Part shown: positions 57,294-64,000 of the stretch, piece by piece
How the letters are laid out: every line of letters begins with the position of its first letter
Position numbering within the stretch: position 1 is the first letter of the stretch
Assembly: GCA_020723485.1 (NCBI GenBank)
Contig: DYIU01000001.1
Location: forward strand, 1,035,392-1,099,391
Origin: Acidimicrobium ferrooxidans
GTDB lineage: Bacteria > Actinomycetota > Geothermincolia > Fen-727 > Anoxymicrobiaceae
Length of the DNA: 64,000 bases
Direction: 5' to 3'
Notes under the pieces: model-generated
The model's input: the letters and a program-made list of their open reading frames with translations, nothing else
What the model was told of the DNA's origin: nothing
Database searches by the model: none
Program-made: the position numbers and the translations under genes

Positions 57294-58829
57294 TCATTGC
57301 AGCTGCTCGCGCACCTGGCGGCGCAGTACCTTGCCGATGGCCGAGGTGGGTATCGATTCCATGAACACCACCCGCTTGGGGCACTTGTAGCCTGCGATCT
57401 TTTCCCGGCACAGGGCGATGATCTCTTCCTCGGTGGCCTCGGCGCCCTGCTTCAGGGTCACGGCCGCCGTCACCATCTCGCCCCATTTCTCGTCCTTCAC
57501 CCCTACCACCGCCGCCGTCAGCACCGCGGGGTGCTCGTAGATGACCTGCTCCACCTCGAACGGGTAGACGTTCTCCCCGCCGGTGATTATCATGTCGTTC
57601 TTGCGGTCCACGATGTAGATGAACCCGTAGTCGTCCACCTCGGCGAGGTCGCCGGTGTGCAGCCAGCCGCCTCGCAGGGTCTGCGCCGTGAGCTCGGGGT
57701 CCTTCCAGTAGCCTTTCATGACGTTCTGGCCGCGGATGACGATCTCGCCTATCTCGCCGACCGGTACATCGTTGTCGTCCTCATCTACAACACGGACCTC
57801 CGTCACCAGGGATTCGCGCCCGCAGGAGTTGATGCGCCTCACCAGCTCGGGCGGGCCCTCCAGCCGGGACTGGTCCTCCTGCATGAGCATTGTGCCCAGG
57901 GGAGAGGCCTCGGTGAGCCCGTATCCCTGCATGAAGATGGGGCCGAACCTGGCGATGCAGCGCCTGAGCACCTCCTCGGGCATGGGGGCGCCGGCATAAG
58001 AGAAATACTTGATGCTGGAGAGGTCGTACTTGTCGGCGTCGGGGAAATCGAGCAGCCAGGAGAAGAGAATCGGTACCATGTTGATGTGGGTCACCTTCTC
58101 CCTCTCGGCGGTCGCCAGGATCTCGGCGAAGTCGAAGCGGGGTGATATGACCGCCCTGCACCCGGCAGTGTGGTGCAGGAGCACCGGCCACCAGGCGGTG
58201 TGGAAGATGGGCAGGACCTGCAGGGTGGAGTAGTGGGGCTCCACCGACAGCGCCAGTCCCATGCCGATGGCCGTGGTGATGTAGTTTCGGTGGGTGATCA
58301 TCACCCCCTTGGGCAGGCCGGTGGTACCGCCGGTGTACTGCAGGTGGCACAGCTCGTCCTCTTCGACCTCCACTTCGGGTTCGGTGTCCGAGGAATCTTC
58401 CAGGAGCTTCTCGTAGTCGAGCCATCCCTCCTCTCCCCCCGTGAAAAAGACGCGCTCCCGTATGTTCTCCAGCTCCGGCAGCATCCCCTTGGCCATATCC
58501 AGGGTGGTGCCGTCCACGAAGAGCACCTCGGAGTCGGAATGGTTGATTATGTAGACGAGCTCCTCAGGAGCAAGCCTGAAGTTGAGGGGGACGGCTACCG
58601 CGCCCAACTTGGAGGTAGCGTAGTAGATCTCGATAAGGCGGTGGCAGTTGAGGGCGAGCGTGGCCACCTTCGTCCCCTTCTCCACTCCCATGCCGGCCAG
58701 AGCGTTGGCAAGGCGGTTGACCCTCTCATTGAGCTGCTTCCAGGTCAGCCTGACCTCGTCGCATACCATGCATTCCTTATCGGGGTCGAGGCGGGAATGC
58801 TTCCTCGGTATGTCCCCAAGTACGATCAT
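57294..58829 (-). CDS. Acyl-CoA (AMP-forming) ligase
   Basis: The 511-residue protein has the adenylate-forming motifs: YTGGTTGLPKGVM (165-177), GYGLTEASP, DLAEVDDYGFIYIVDRKNDM and the C-terminal lysine loop TSAIGKVLRR. It activates a carboxylic acid to its CoA ester and is a sensible first step for the operon. The fatty, aromatic or alicyclic nature of the acid cannot be decided from sequence. Upstream is a reductase gene 67 bases away. Confidence 0.93.
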   Translation of the reverse strand: MIVLGDIPRKHSRLDPDKECMVCDEVRLTWKQLNERVNRLANALAGMGVEKGTKVATLALNCHRLIEIYYATSKLGAVAVPLNFRLAPEELVYIINHSDSEVLFVDGTTLDMAKGMLPELENIRERVFFTGGEEGWLDYEKLLEDSSDTEPEVEVEEDELCHLQYTGGTTGLPKGVMITHRNYITTAIGMGLALSVEPHYSTLQVLPIFHTAWWPVLLHHTAGCRAVISPRFDFAEILATAEREKVTHINMVPILFSWLLDFPDADKYDLSSIKYFSYAGAPMPEEVLRRCIARFGPIFMQGYGLTEASPLGTMLMQEDQSRLEGPPELVRRINSCGRESLVTEVRVVDEDDNDVPVGEIGEIVIRGQNVMKGYWKDPELTAQTLRGGWLHTGDLAEVDDYGFIYIVDRKNDMIITGGENVYPFEVEQVIYEHPAVLTAAVVGVKDEKWGEMVTAAVTLKQGAEATEEEIIALCREKIAGYKCPKRVVFMESIPTSAIGKVLRRQVREQLQ

Positions 58830-58896
58830 CTCATTGCTCCCTTCTCATCTGATACATGAATGCAATCGCGGGCCGCTGTTCACGATGACCATTCTT

Positions 58897-60291
58897 CTAA
58901 TAGAGACCTTCCGCCCGCTTCATGAACTTGTCTACCTTTTTCTTAACGTCCGGTGCGTTGAGCCGCCAGAGCTCCGGCATGTACCGCTCGAAACCGGCGG
59001 TTGGGTTCACCTCGCAGGCGAGCCACCTGTGCTCGAAGAGGTTCATGTAACAGAGGTTGCACCGGATGCACTTGACTATGTCCTTCTCGCGCCCGGCGGC
59101 GACCTTGGCCGGCCAGAACGGGTCGGCGGTGGCCTGGCGGCCGAGGGCCACGATGTCGACCTTGCCCTCGGCGATGGCGGCGGCGGATGCTTTTGGCGTC
59201 CTGAAGTTGGGCGCCATCACCGGCAGGCCGCCGGAGGCCTCCTTGAAACCGGGGCCGTACTCGGTCATCTCGCTCTCCCCGTCGGGAGCGAAGGCGCCGG
59301 GGTTCTCGTAGCAGCCCTGCGAGATGCTTATGTAGCTCAAGCCCTCTTTCGCCGCGAGCTCGACGAACCGGCACATCTCCTCGTGGGTCACGCCGTCCGG
59401 CATCAGCTCGTCGCCCGAGAAGCGCGCGCCTAAGACCCTGTCCGGCCCGATGCGCTCGCGGGTCTTGCGGATTATGTTGAGGAGGAAGCGGGCCCTGTTC
59501 TCGAGCGACCCCCCGTACTCGTCGATGCGCTGGTTGGACCTCGCGGAGAGGAACTGGTGGATGAGGTAGCCGTGGGGGCTGTGTATCTCGACCCCGTCAT
59601 ATCCATAGCGGAGCGCCTCGAGCGACATCTCGGCCATCTTCTCTTCCATGAACACTATCTCGTCGACGGTGAGTTCGCGGGGGACCTCGCCATAGACCAC
59701 CTTCAGGATGTTCGGGTCGCTCTTGCGTATCTCTGCGGTAATCGCTTCCTCGAGCTGGGCATACTGCTCGTCTGTGAGCTTCCTCAGGCCCTCGAGGCCG
59801 CCTATGGCGTCGAGCACCGGCTTGAGTTCAGGCTTCATCCTGACGAGCTGGCGCTCCCACCCCTTGTTGAAGTTCCGCAGGTCTATCTTGATGGGGATTG
59901 CCGAGGGCGCGCCCGGGGGCTCGTGCGGCGTCAGCGCCGAGGCGTGCCCCTGCCGCCCGAAGCCGGGGGAGAGCTGGATGAACACCTTGGCCCCGAAGGC
60001 GTGGATGTTGTCGGCGAGCATGCCGAGGCCGCGCCCGTACCTCTCGTCGGTGAAGAGGTGTGGGTTGAGATGGTCCGAGCCGCGCCAGGTGTAGGGGTTC
60101 ACCACCATGCAGTCGGTGATTATGAGTCCGAACCCGCCCTTGGCGCGCGCGGCGTACCATGCCGACCATTGTTCGGAATTGTAGCCGTCGGGGTCGGAGT
60201 AGACCATGTTCATCGGGGCCATGGCGATGCGGTTCTTCAACTCCACGTCACCGATGGTTATCGGCTCAAACAGCTCCTCGTAACTCATCAT
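58897..60291 (-). CDS. Old-yellow-enzyme-type NADH:flavin reductase with Fe-S cysteines, lacking the C-terminal FAD domain
   Basis: The 464-residue protein has the FMN TIM barrel of 2,4-dienoyl-CoA reductase and BaiCD/BaiH relatives (LKNRIAMAPMNM, GYDGVEIHSPHGYLIHQFLS, NQRIDEYGGSLENRARF). Near the end are four cysteines (408, 411, 414, 426; CIRCNLC...C) for a 4Fe-4S cluster. Relatives then continue for about 250 residues with FAD and NAD(P) domains; this protein ends 38 residues later. Electrons must come from another protein. The enzyme probably reduces a C=C bond in an enoyl-CoA or ring. Confidence 0.88.
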   Translation of the reverse strand: MMSYEELFEPITIGDVELKNRIAMAPMNMVYSDPDGYNSEQWSAWYAARAKGGFGLIITDCMVVNPYTWRGSDHLNPHLFTDERYGRGLGMLADNIHAFGAKVFIQLSPGFGRQGHASALTPHEPPGAPSAIPIKIDLRNFNKGWERQLVRMKPELKPVLDAIGGLEGLRKLTDEQYAQLEEAITAEIRKSDPNILKVVYGEVPRELTVDEIVFMEEKMAEMSLEALRYGYDGVEIHSPHGYLIHQFLSARSNQRIDEYGGSLENRARFLLNIIRKTRERIGPDRVLGARFSGDELMPDGVTHEEMCRFVELAAKEGLSYISISQGCYENPGAFAPDGESEMTEYGPGFKEASGGLPVMAPNFRTPKASAAAIAEGKVDIVALGRQATADPFWPAKVAAGREKDIVKCIRCNLCYMNLFEHRWLACEVNPTAGFERYMPELWRLNAPDVKKKVDKFMKRAEGLY

Positions 60292-60321
60292 TCCCTCCCC
60301 TTGTTCCCGGCGGCCGAACCC

Positions 60322-61485
60322 CTAAAAAGACTTGGGCAGGCCGTAGCACTGCGCGATGAAATTCTTGCTCATCTCGTTTGATATGGGGCTGAACACCATC
60401 TGCTGGGAGTCGCGCCAGTAGCGCTGGATGTCGGCCTCCATCGTCACCCCGTAACCCCCGAATATCTCCATGCCCACGGTCGCGGCGTCGAGCGCCATCT
60501 GTGAGGCGTAGAGGCCGGCCATGGTCGCCTCGACGTGGTACGGCCTGCCGGAATCGGCCAGCCATGCGCACTTGTAGACGAGGTTTCGCGCGTTCTCGAT
60601 GCCCACCGCCATGTCGGCCAGGTAGTGCTGGATTATCATGAACTGGCCGATGGGCTTGCCGAACGCCTCGCGTTGCTTGGAGTAGGCAAGGCAATCCTCG
60701 AAAACCCTCTCGGCGAGCCCCACCGATATCATGGCAACACCGATGCGCTCCGGATTCAGTGTCGAGAGCACGTCGTACCAGCCGTTGTTGAGGGTCCCGA
60801 GCAGGTTCGTCTTCGGCACCCGGACGTCACCGTAGAAGATCTCGCATGAGCCACAGCAGTGGGTGCTGACCTTGGGGATGGTCCGGATCTCGATACCCGG
60901 GGTATCGGCCGGCACCATGATGATGGAGAGCGCGTGGGCACGCTTTGTGTTCTCCCGGTCGGTTATGGCCACGGTGGTAAGATAATCGGCCACGTGGGCG
61001 CCGGTGATGTAGGTCTTCTGGCCGTTTATGACGAAGTCGTCGCCGTCCGAGTCGGCGTAGGTCGATATCGCCCCCAGGATGTCGGTGCCCCCGGCCGGCT
61101 CGGTGAGCGCGAGGGCGAACCTGAGCTTCCCCTCCGCTATCTGCGGGAGGAACTCCTTCTTCTGCTCCCCGGTGCCGAGCTCCACGATGGGGCGCGTCCC
61201 GAAGCCGATAGTGGCCCCGACCCCGAGCGCCACCGCCGTGGAGGCCTTGGATATCTCCTCGAAGCCGACCATGGCCGTCACCATGTCGGCGCCCTCGCCT
61301 CCGTACTCCTCGGGGATGGAGGCCGCAAAAAGCCCCATAGCCGCGGCCTTGTCCCAGACGTCCTGGGGCATGAAGTCGAGGGTCTCCTCCCACTCGCGTA
61401 TCTTCTCGCTGGTTATCTCTTTCTCGCAGAACTCGCGCACCGTGGCGCGCATGAGCTCCTGCTCCTCTGTGAATGCGAAGTCCAT
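60322..61485 (-). CDS. Acyl-CoA dehydrogenase
   Basis: The 387-residue protein has the family fold with LTEPAGGTD (about 128-136) and GYGVTMEADIQRYWRD near the end. The YEGT-type glutamate is missing (SPISNEM), while Glu 246 in NPERIGVA is in the place used by isovaleryl-CoA-type enzymes. It would introduce a double bond into the operon's acyl-CoA intermediate. The crotonase gene ends on the base next to its start. Confidence 0.92.
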   Translation of the reverse strand: MDFAFTEEQELMRATVREFCEKEITSEKIREWEETLDFMPQDVWDKAAAMGLFAASIPEEYGGEGADMVTAMVGFEEISKASTAVALGVGATIGFGTRPIVELGTGEQKKEFLPQIAEGKLRFALALTEPAGGTDILGAISTYADSDGDDFVINGQKTYITGAHVADYLTTVAITDRENTKRAHALSIIMVPADTPGIEIRTIPKVSTHCCGSCEIFYGDVRVPKTNLLGTLNNGWYDVLSTLNPERIGVAMISVGLAERVFEDCLAYSKQREAFGKPIGQFMIIQHYLADMAVGIENARNLVYKCAWLADSGRPYHVEATMAGLYASQMALDAATVGMEIFGGYGVTMEADIQRYWRDSQQMVFSPISNEMSKNFIAQCYGLPKSF

Positions 61486-62286
61486 CTAAGAGCCTCCTTG
61501 CTCTTTCTTCATAGCCTCGAAGGCGGCCAGGGCCGCGTTCCTCAGGGTCGTCACGTGCTCCGAGTGGAAAAGCCAGGTGATGGCCAGTCGCTCTATGGCC
61601 ATCGCCTCGTCGAGAGGCATGCCGTCGAACGACTTGTTGAGGACCGCCTTGCCCATCCGCAGGGAGTCGGCAGGATTCGCGCAGAGCGTGGCCACCATCT
61701 CGTCCACCTTCGCGTCGAACTCGTCCTCCTTGTACACGCGGGTCAGGAGGCCCATATCGTAGAACTCGTCGGAGGTATAGTCGCGCTTGCCCGAGAGCAG
61801 TATCTCCCGCCCTCTGAAGATGGGCAGGCACCGGGCGAGCCGCACCGTTCCTCCCCACCCGGGGAGTATGCCCATGGTTATCTCCGTCACGCCGAACTTC
61901 GTGCGCTCACTCGCGTATATGAGGTCGCAGGCGAGCGCGAGTTCCAGGCCGCCCGCGATGCAGTGGCCCTTGACCTTGGCCACCACGACCTTCTCGTTCT
62001 CGGTTATGGCGCGGATGATGGCAAGCCCGGTCTTGCCTATCCAGTCGAGCACGGCGTAATGGTCGAAGCTCGGAAGGACCGAGAGGTCCCCCCCGGCGCA
62101 GAACGACTTGCCGGCCCCTGAGAAGAGAACGACCTTCACGCCCGGCTCGCGGTCCACCCGGGTGAAGGCATCCAACAGCTCCTCGGCGAGCTTGCGGTTG
62201 ATGGCGTTTCGCTGGTCGGGGCGGTTCATGGTTATCCTGGCGACCTCGCCCTCGACCTCGTAGAGTACGTATTCGTAGTCAGGCAT
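61486..62286 (-). CDS. Enoyl-CoA hydratase
   Basis: The 266-residue crotonase has both hydratase glutamates: one in GGLELALACD and one in FGVTEITMGI, 20 residues apart as in true enoyl-CoA hydratases. AGKSFCAGGDLSVL forms the oxyanion hole. It is the only one of the three crotonases here with a complete hydratase site. It lies between a dehydrogenase and a reductase in the operon and should hydrate an enoyl-CoA. Confidence 0.93.
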   Translation of the reverse strand: MPDYEYVLYEVEGEVARITMNRPDQRNAINRKLAEELLDAFTRVDREPGVKVVLFSGAGKSFCAGGDLSVLPSFDHYAVLDWIGKTGLAIIRAITENEKVVVAKVKGHCIAGGLELALACDLIYASERTKFGVTEITMGILPGWGGTVRLARCLPIFRGREILLSGKRDYTSDEFYDMGLLTRVYKEDEFDAKVDEMVATLCANPADSLRMGKAVLNKSFDGMPLDEAMAIERLAITWLFHSEHVTTLRNAALAAFEAMKKEQGGS

Positions 62287-62315
62287 CGAGCCCTCCTCTC
62301 TTCATTCGTACGGGG

Positions 62316-63635
62316 TCAATCGAAGTGCCGCAGGTGCTTCGGTATCTTCGCGGGTATCCTCATCTTGTAGACCGACTGGGCCTTGACGGGCTTGCGCTGG
62401 TACTCGGGCATGTACTTCTCGTGCCCGAGCTCCGGGTTCACGATGCAGCGCACAGGGAATCCCATCTGCGCCCTCATCAGGCACTCGTTGCACCTCTTGC
62501 ATCGCCTGATGTCGCCTGCATGCCCGTCCGCGACCTTGTTGCCGTACTCGGGATCGGCGAACATCTGCCGCCCGTACAGCACTATGTCGCACTTTCCGCT
62601 CGCCAGGGCGCGCTCGGCGTTCTTCGGGTCGTGGATTGAGGGCACCATCACCGGCACGTCCACCGTCTTCTTGAAGTTGGCCGCCTCGGCGAGCATGGTG
62701 CCGTCCTTGTTCGGGAAGAAGTAGTCGAGCGCCTCGTAGGAGCCGTCGGAGAGGCTGATGTAGTCGACCCCGAGCTGGCCCATCACGCGGGCGACTTCGA
62801 GCATCTCCTTGTGCGTGTTGCCGCCGGGCATGTGCTCGTCGGCGGAGAGCCGCATCCCCAGCACCTTGTCGTGGCCGATTGCCTCCCGCACCTTGAAGTA
62901 CACCTCCACCAGGAAGCGCATGCGGTTCTCCAGGCTCCCGCCGTAGAGGTCGGTGCGCCTGTTGGACCGGGGGGAGAGGAACTGGTGCTCGAGGTACCCG
63001 TGCGGCGCGTGGAGCTCGATGCCGTCGAACTGCGCCATGACGGCGTAGATGCACGACTCGGCGAACTCATCCTGCTCGGCGCGTATCTCGTCGATGGTCA
63101 TCTCGTAGGGCAGGTGCCCGAGCGCGCCCTCGGCAAGGTGCGGGTTCTTTTCGAGGAGCCTGTCGAAACCGCGCCCCGCCATGTGTTCCGGAACCACCTC
63201 GTAGGGGATGGCGGAGGGCGCCGGCGGATGCGAGCCGTCGTGGGCGTGTCCCTGCCTGCCGAAACCGATGGACATCTGGACGAACGTGCGCGCGCCGAAC
63301 GCGTGTATAGTCTCGGCGAGCTCGGCGAGTCCCGGCGCGAACGAGACGTCGTAGCAGTGCAGGTTCGAGGTGAACGGGAACTTCGCCGCCAGCTGGGTGC
63401 CGAGTACGCACTCGGTAACGATGAGCCCGCATCCGCCCTTAGCGCGGGCGGCGTAATAGGCGAGTATCTCTTCGTTTATGTAACCCCGGTTGTCGAGCGA
63501 CATCACGGTGTTCATGGGCGCCATCGCGATGCGGTTCTTTATCTCCACGTCCTTGATCTGGATGGGGGAAAGGAGGTTCTTGTACTCCTTCGCCGGGTCG
63601 ACCTTCTTCGCGGCTTTAGCTGCCTTCTGCGCCAT
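62316..63635 (-). CDS. Old-yellow-enzyme-type reductase with Fe-S cysteines, second copy, lacking FAD domain
   Basis: The 439-residue protein is a paralogue of the one at 58897: VEIKNRIAMAPMNTVMS, FDGIELHAPHGYLEHQFLS, RRTDLYGGSLENRMRF, and four cysteines (379, 382, 385, 397; CKRCNEC...C). It ends 42 residues after the last cysteine, so the FAD/NAD(P) domain is also absent. An alanine- and lysine-rich N-terminal tail (AQKAAKAAKKVDPAKEYK) precedes the barrel. Two such truncated reductases in one operon suggest a shared electron donor. Confidence 0.88.
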   Translation of the reverse strand: MAQKAAKAAKKVDPAKEYKNLLSPIQIKDVEIKNRIAMAPMNTVMSLDNRGYINEEILAYYAARAKGGCGLIVTECVLGTQLAAKFPFTSNLHCYDVSFAPGLAELAETIHAFGARTFVQMSIGFGRQGHAHDGSHPPAPSAIPYEVVPEHMAGRGFDRLLEKNPHLAEGALGHLPYEMTIDEIRAEQDEFAESCIYAVMAQFDGIELHAPHGYLEHQFLSPRSNRRTDLYGGSLENRMRFLVEVYFKVREAIGHDKVLGMRLSADEHMPGGNTHKEMLEVARVMGQLGVDYISLSDGSYEALDYFFPNKDGTMLAEAANFKKTVDVPVMVPSIHDPKNAERALASGKCDIVLYGRQMFADPEYGNKVADGHAGDIRRCKRCNECLMRAQMGFPVRCIVNPELGHEKYMPEYQRKPVKAQSVYKMRIPAKIPKHLRHFD

Positions 63636-63647
63636 CTGGCGTACCTC

Positions 63648-64000
63648 CTAGACTCTCTTTTTTGGTTCTATCTCGAGGAGCCGGGCCAGGTTCAGCCCGA
63701 ATATCTTTGCGCGGTCGTCGTCGGTGAGTGCCGGGTAGCCGTAGCCCTCCTGCATGTCCTCGGGGAACTGGAACTCGCGGAATCCCTGCACCGCGGCCTT
63801 CAGCTGTGCCCCGAAGCCGGCGTAATCCGACCCCCAGATGATGCGGTCGGCGCCTACGAAGCGCATCGCCTCTCCCAGTATCTTCGCGAACTTGCGTGGG
63901 GCGCTCACCGCCCACGGGATGAGGAGGCTCAGGCACGGGTAGACGTTCGGGTGTCCCATGGCGACCATGTTGAGGTCGTCGCAGTACGGGTAGCCCATGT
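63648..64000 (-). CDS. Amidohydrolase family protein (partial, 5' end off window)
   Basis: The C-terminal 117 residues are present; the frame continues past the window edge. FVGADRIIWGSDYAGFG is the metal-ligand Asp strand of the amidohydrolase-2 (ACMSD-like) family, and ALTDDDRAKIFGLNLARLLEI is the usual closing helix. Members hydrolyse or decarboxylate ring compounds. It would be upstream of the reductase gene in the same operon, 12 bases away. Confidence 0.82.
   Translation of the reverse strand, partial: MGYPYCDDLNMVAMGHPNVYPCLSLLIPWAVSAPRKFAKILGEAMRFVGADRIIWGSDYAGFGAQLKAAVQGFREFQFPEDMQEGYGYPALTDDDRAKIFGLNLARLLEIEPKKRV

Noticed and set aside
53667..64000. True bai (bile acid 7-dehydroxylation) operon
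   Set aside because: BaiE, BaiF and BaiG counterparts are absent and the reductases lack the FAD domain of BaiCD/BaiH. Only the parts list is similar.

Overview
The window is GC-rich DNA (roughly 65% G+C by eye), densely coded, with no gap over 300 bases and no rRNA, tRNA, CRISPR array or recognisable transposase gene. The content suggests an uncultured high-GC bacterium of the actinobacterial side: bacterial NHEJ (Ku plus split LigD), surface proteins with WYFAEG-type repeats fused to polysaccharide deacetylases, many CoA-ester enzymes, a ferredoxin-linked 2-oxoacid oxidoreductase, and many cobalamin-dependent proteins. That assignment is inference; no marker gene is present.

Layout. 1-4.1 kb: 5' part of a fused 2-oxoacid:ferredoxin oxidoreductase, an acyl-CoA dehydrogenase and a divergent CrtI-like desaturase with a TetR-type palindrome between them. 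4.1-8.4 kb: copper module (HMA-SafE-cupredoxin fusion and a CPH-type P1B ATPase). 8.6-12.8 kb: small mixed genes, including an RRM protein behind a leader terminator. 12.8-20.2 kb: DNA repair (LigD ligase, Ku and LigD polymerase as three genes, then PolX) with a second CrtI-like gene. 20.2-28 kb: deacetylase, a methyltransferase that seems to start at ATC, and two corrinoid-protein/UroD-type methyltransferase pairs with a DUF1638 gene. 28-32.1 kb: pstS-pstC-pstA, a PhoP-type regulator and an ArsC-like phosphatase, with no pstB or phoU. 32.2-38.2 kb: an orphan corrinoid protein, saccharopine-dehydrogenase-like and FGGY kinase genes, an AbrB/PIN toxin-antitoxin pair and a B12-binding radical SAM enzyme. 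38.2-46.6 kb: sorbosone-type dehydrogenase, crotonases, an acyl-CoA synthetase alpha chain, DUF2889, a CruF-like membrane protein and a four-repeat surface deacetylase. 46.6-53.6 kb: aldehyde dehydrogenase, geranylgeranyl-reductase-like enzyme, amidohydrolase and a third corrinoid/UroD pair. 53.7-64 kb: one long minus-strand catabolic operon (amidohydrolase, two Fe-S old-yellow-enzyme reductases, crotonase, acyl-CoA dehydrogenase, CoA ligase, cytoplasmic RdhA-like protein, two SDRs, MBL hydrolase).

The most unusual signal is not a gene. A family of short inverted-repeat elements built on GGGGTCAGGTCACTTTGTTG or variants occurs at 11 places. At six loci two arms face each other, and whatever variant one arm carries, the other carries its complement. 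Nine of the eleven elements touch a stop codon, and two of them supply the last residues of a protein. Two genes also lack ATG/GTG/TTG where homology and the ribosome binding site place their start; both have ATC exactly seven bases after a GGAGGG. The density of cobalamin proteins (four corrinoid carriers, three UroD-type methyltransferases, one RdhA-like protein, one B12-binding radical SAM protein) suggests methyl-transfer catabolism of unknown substrates.
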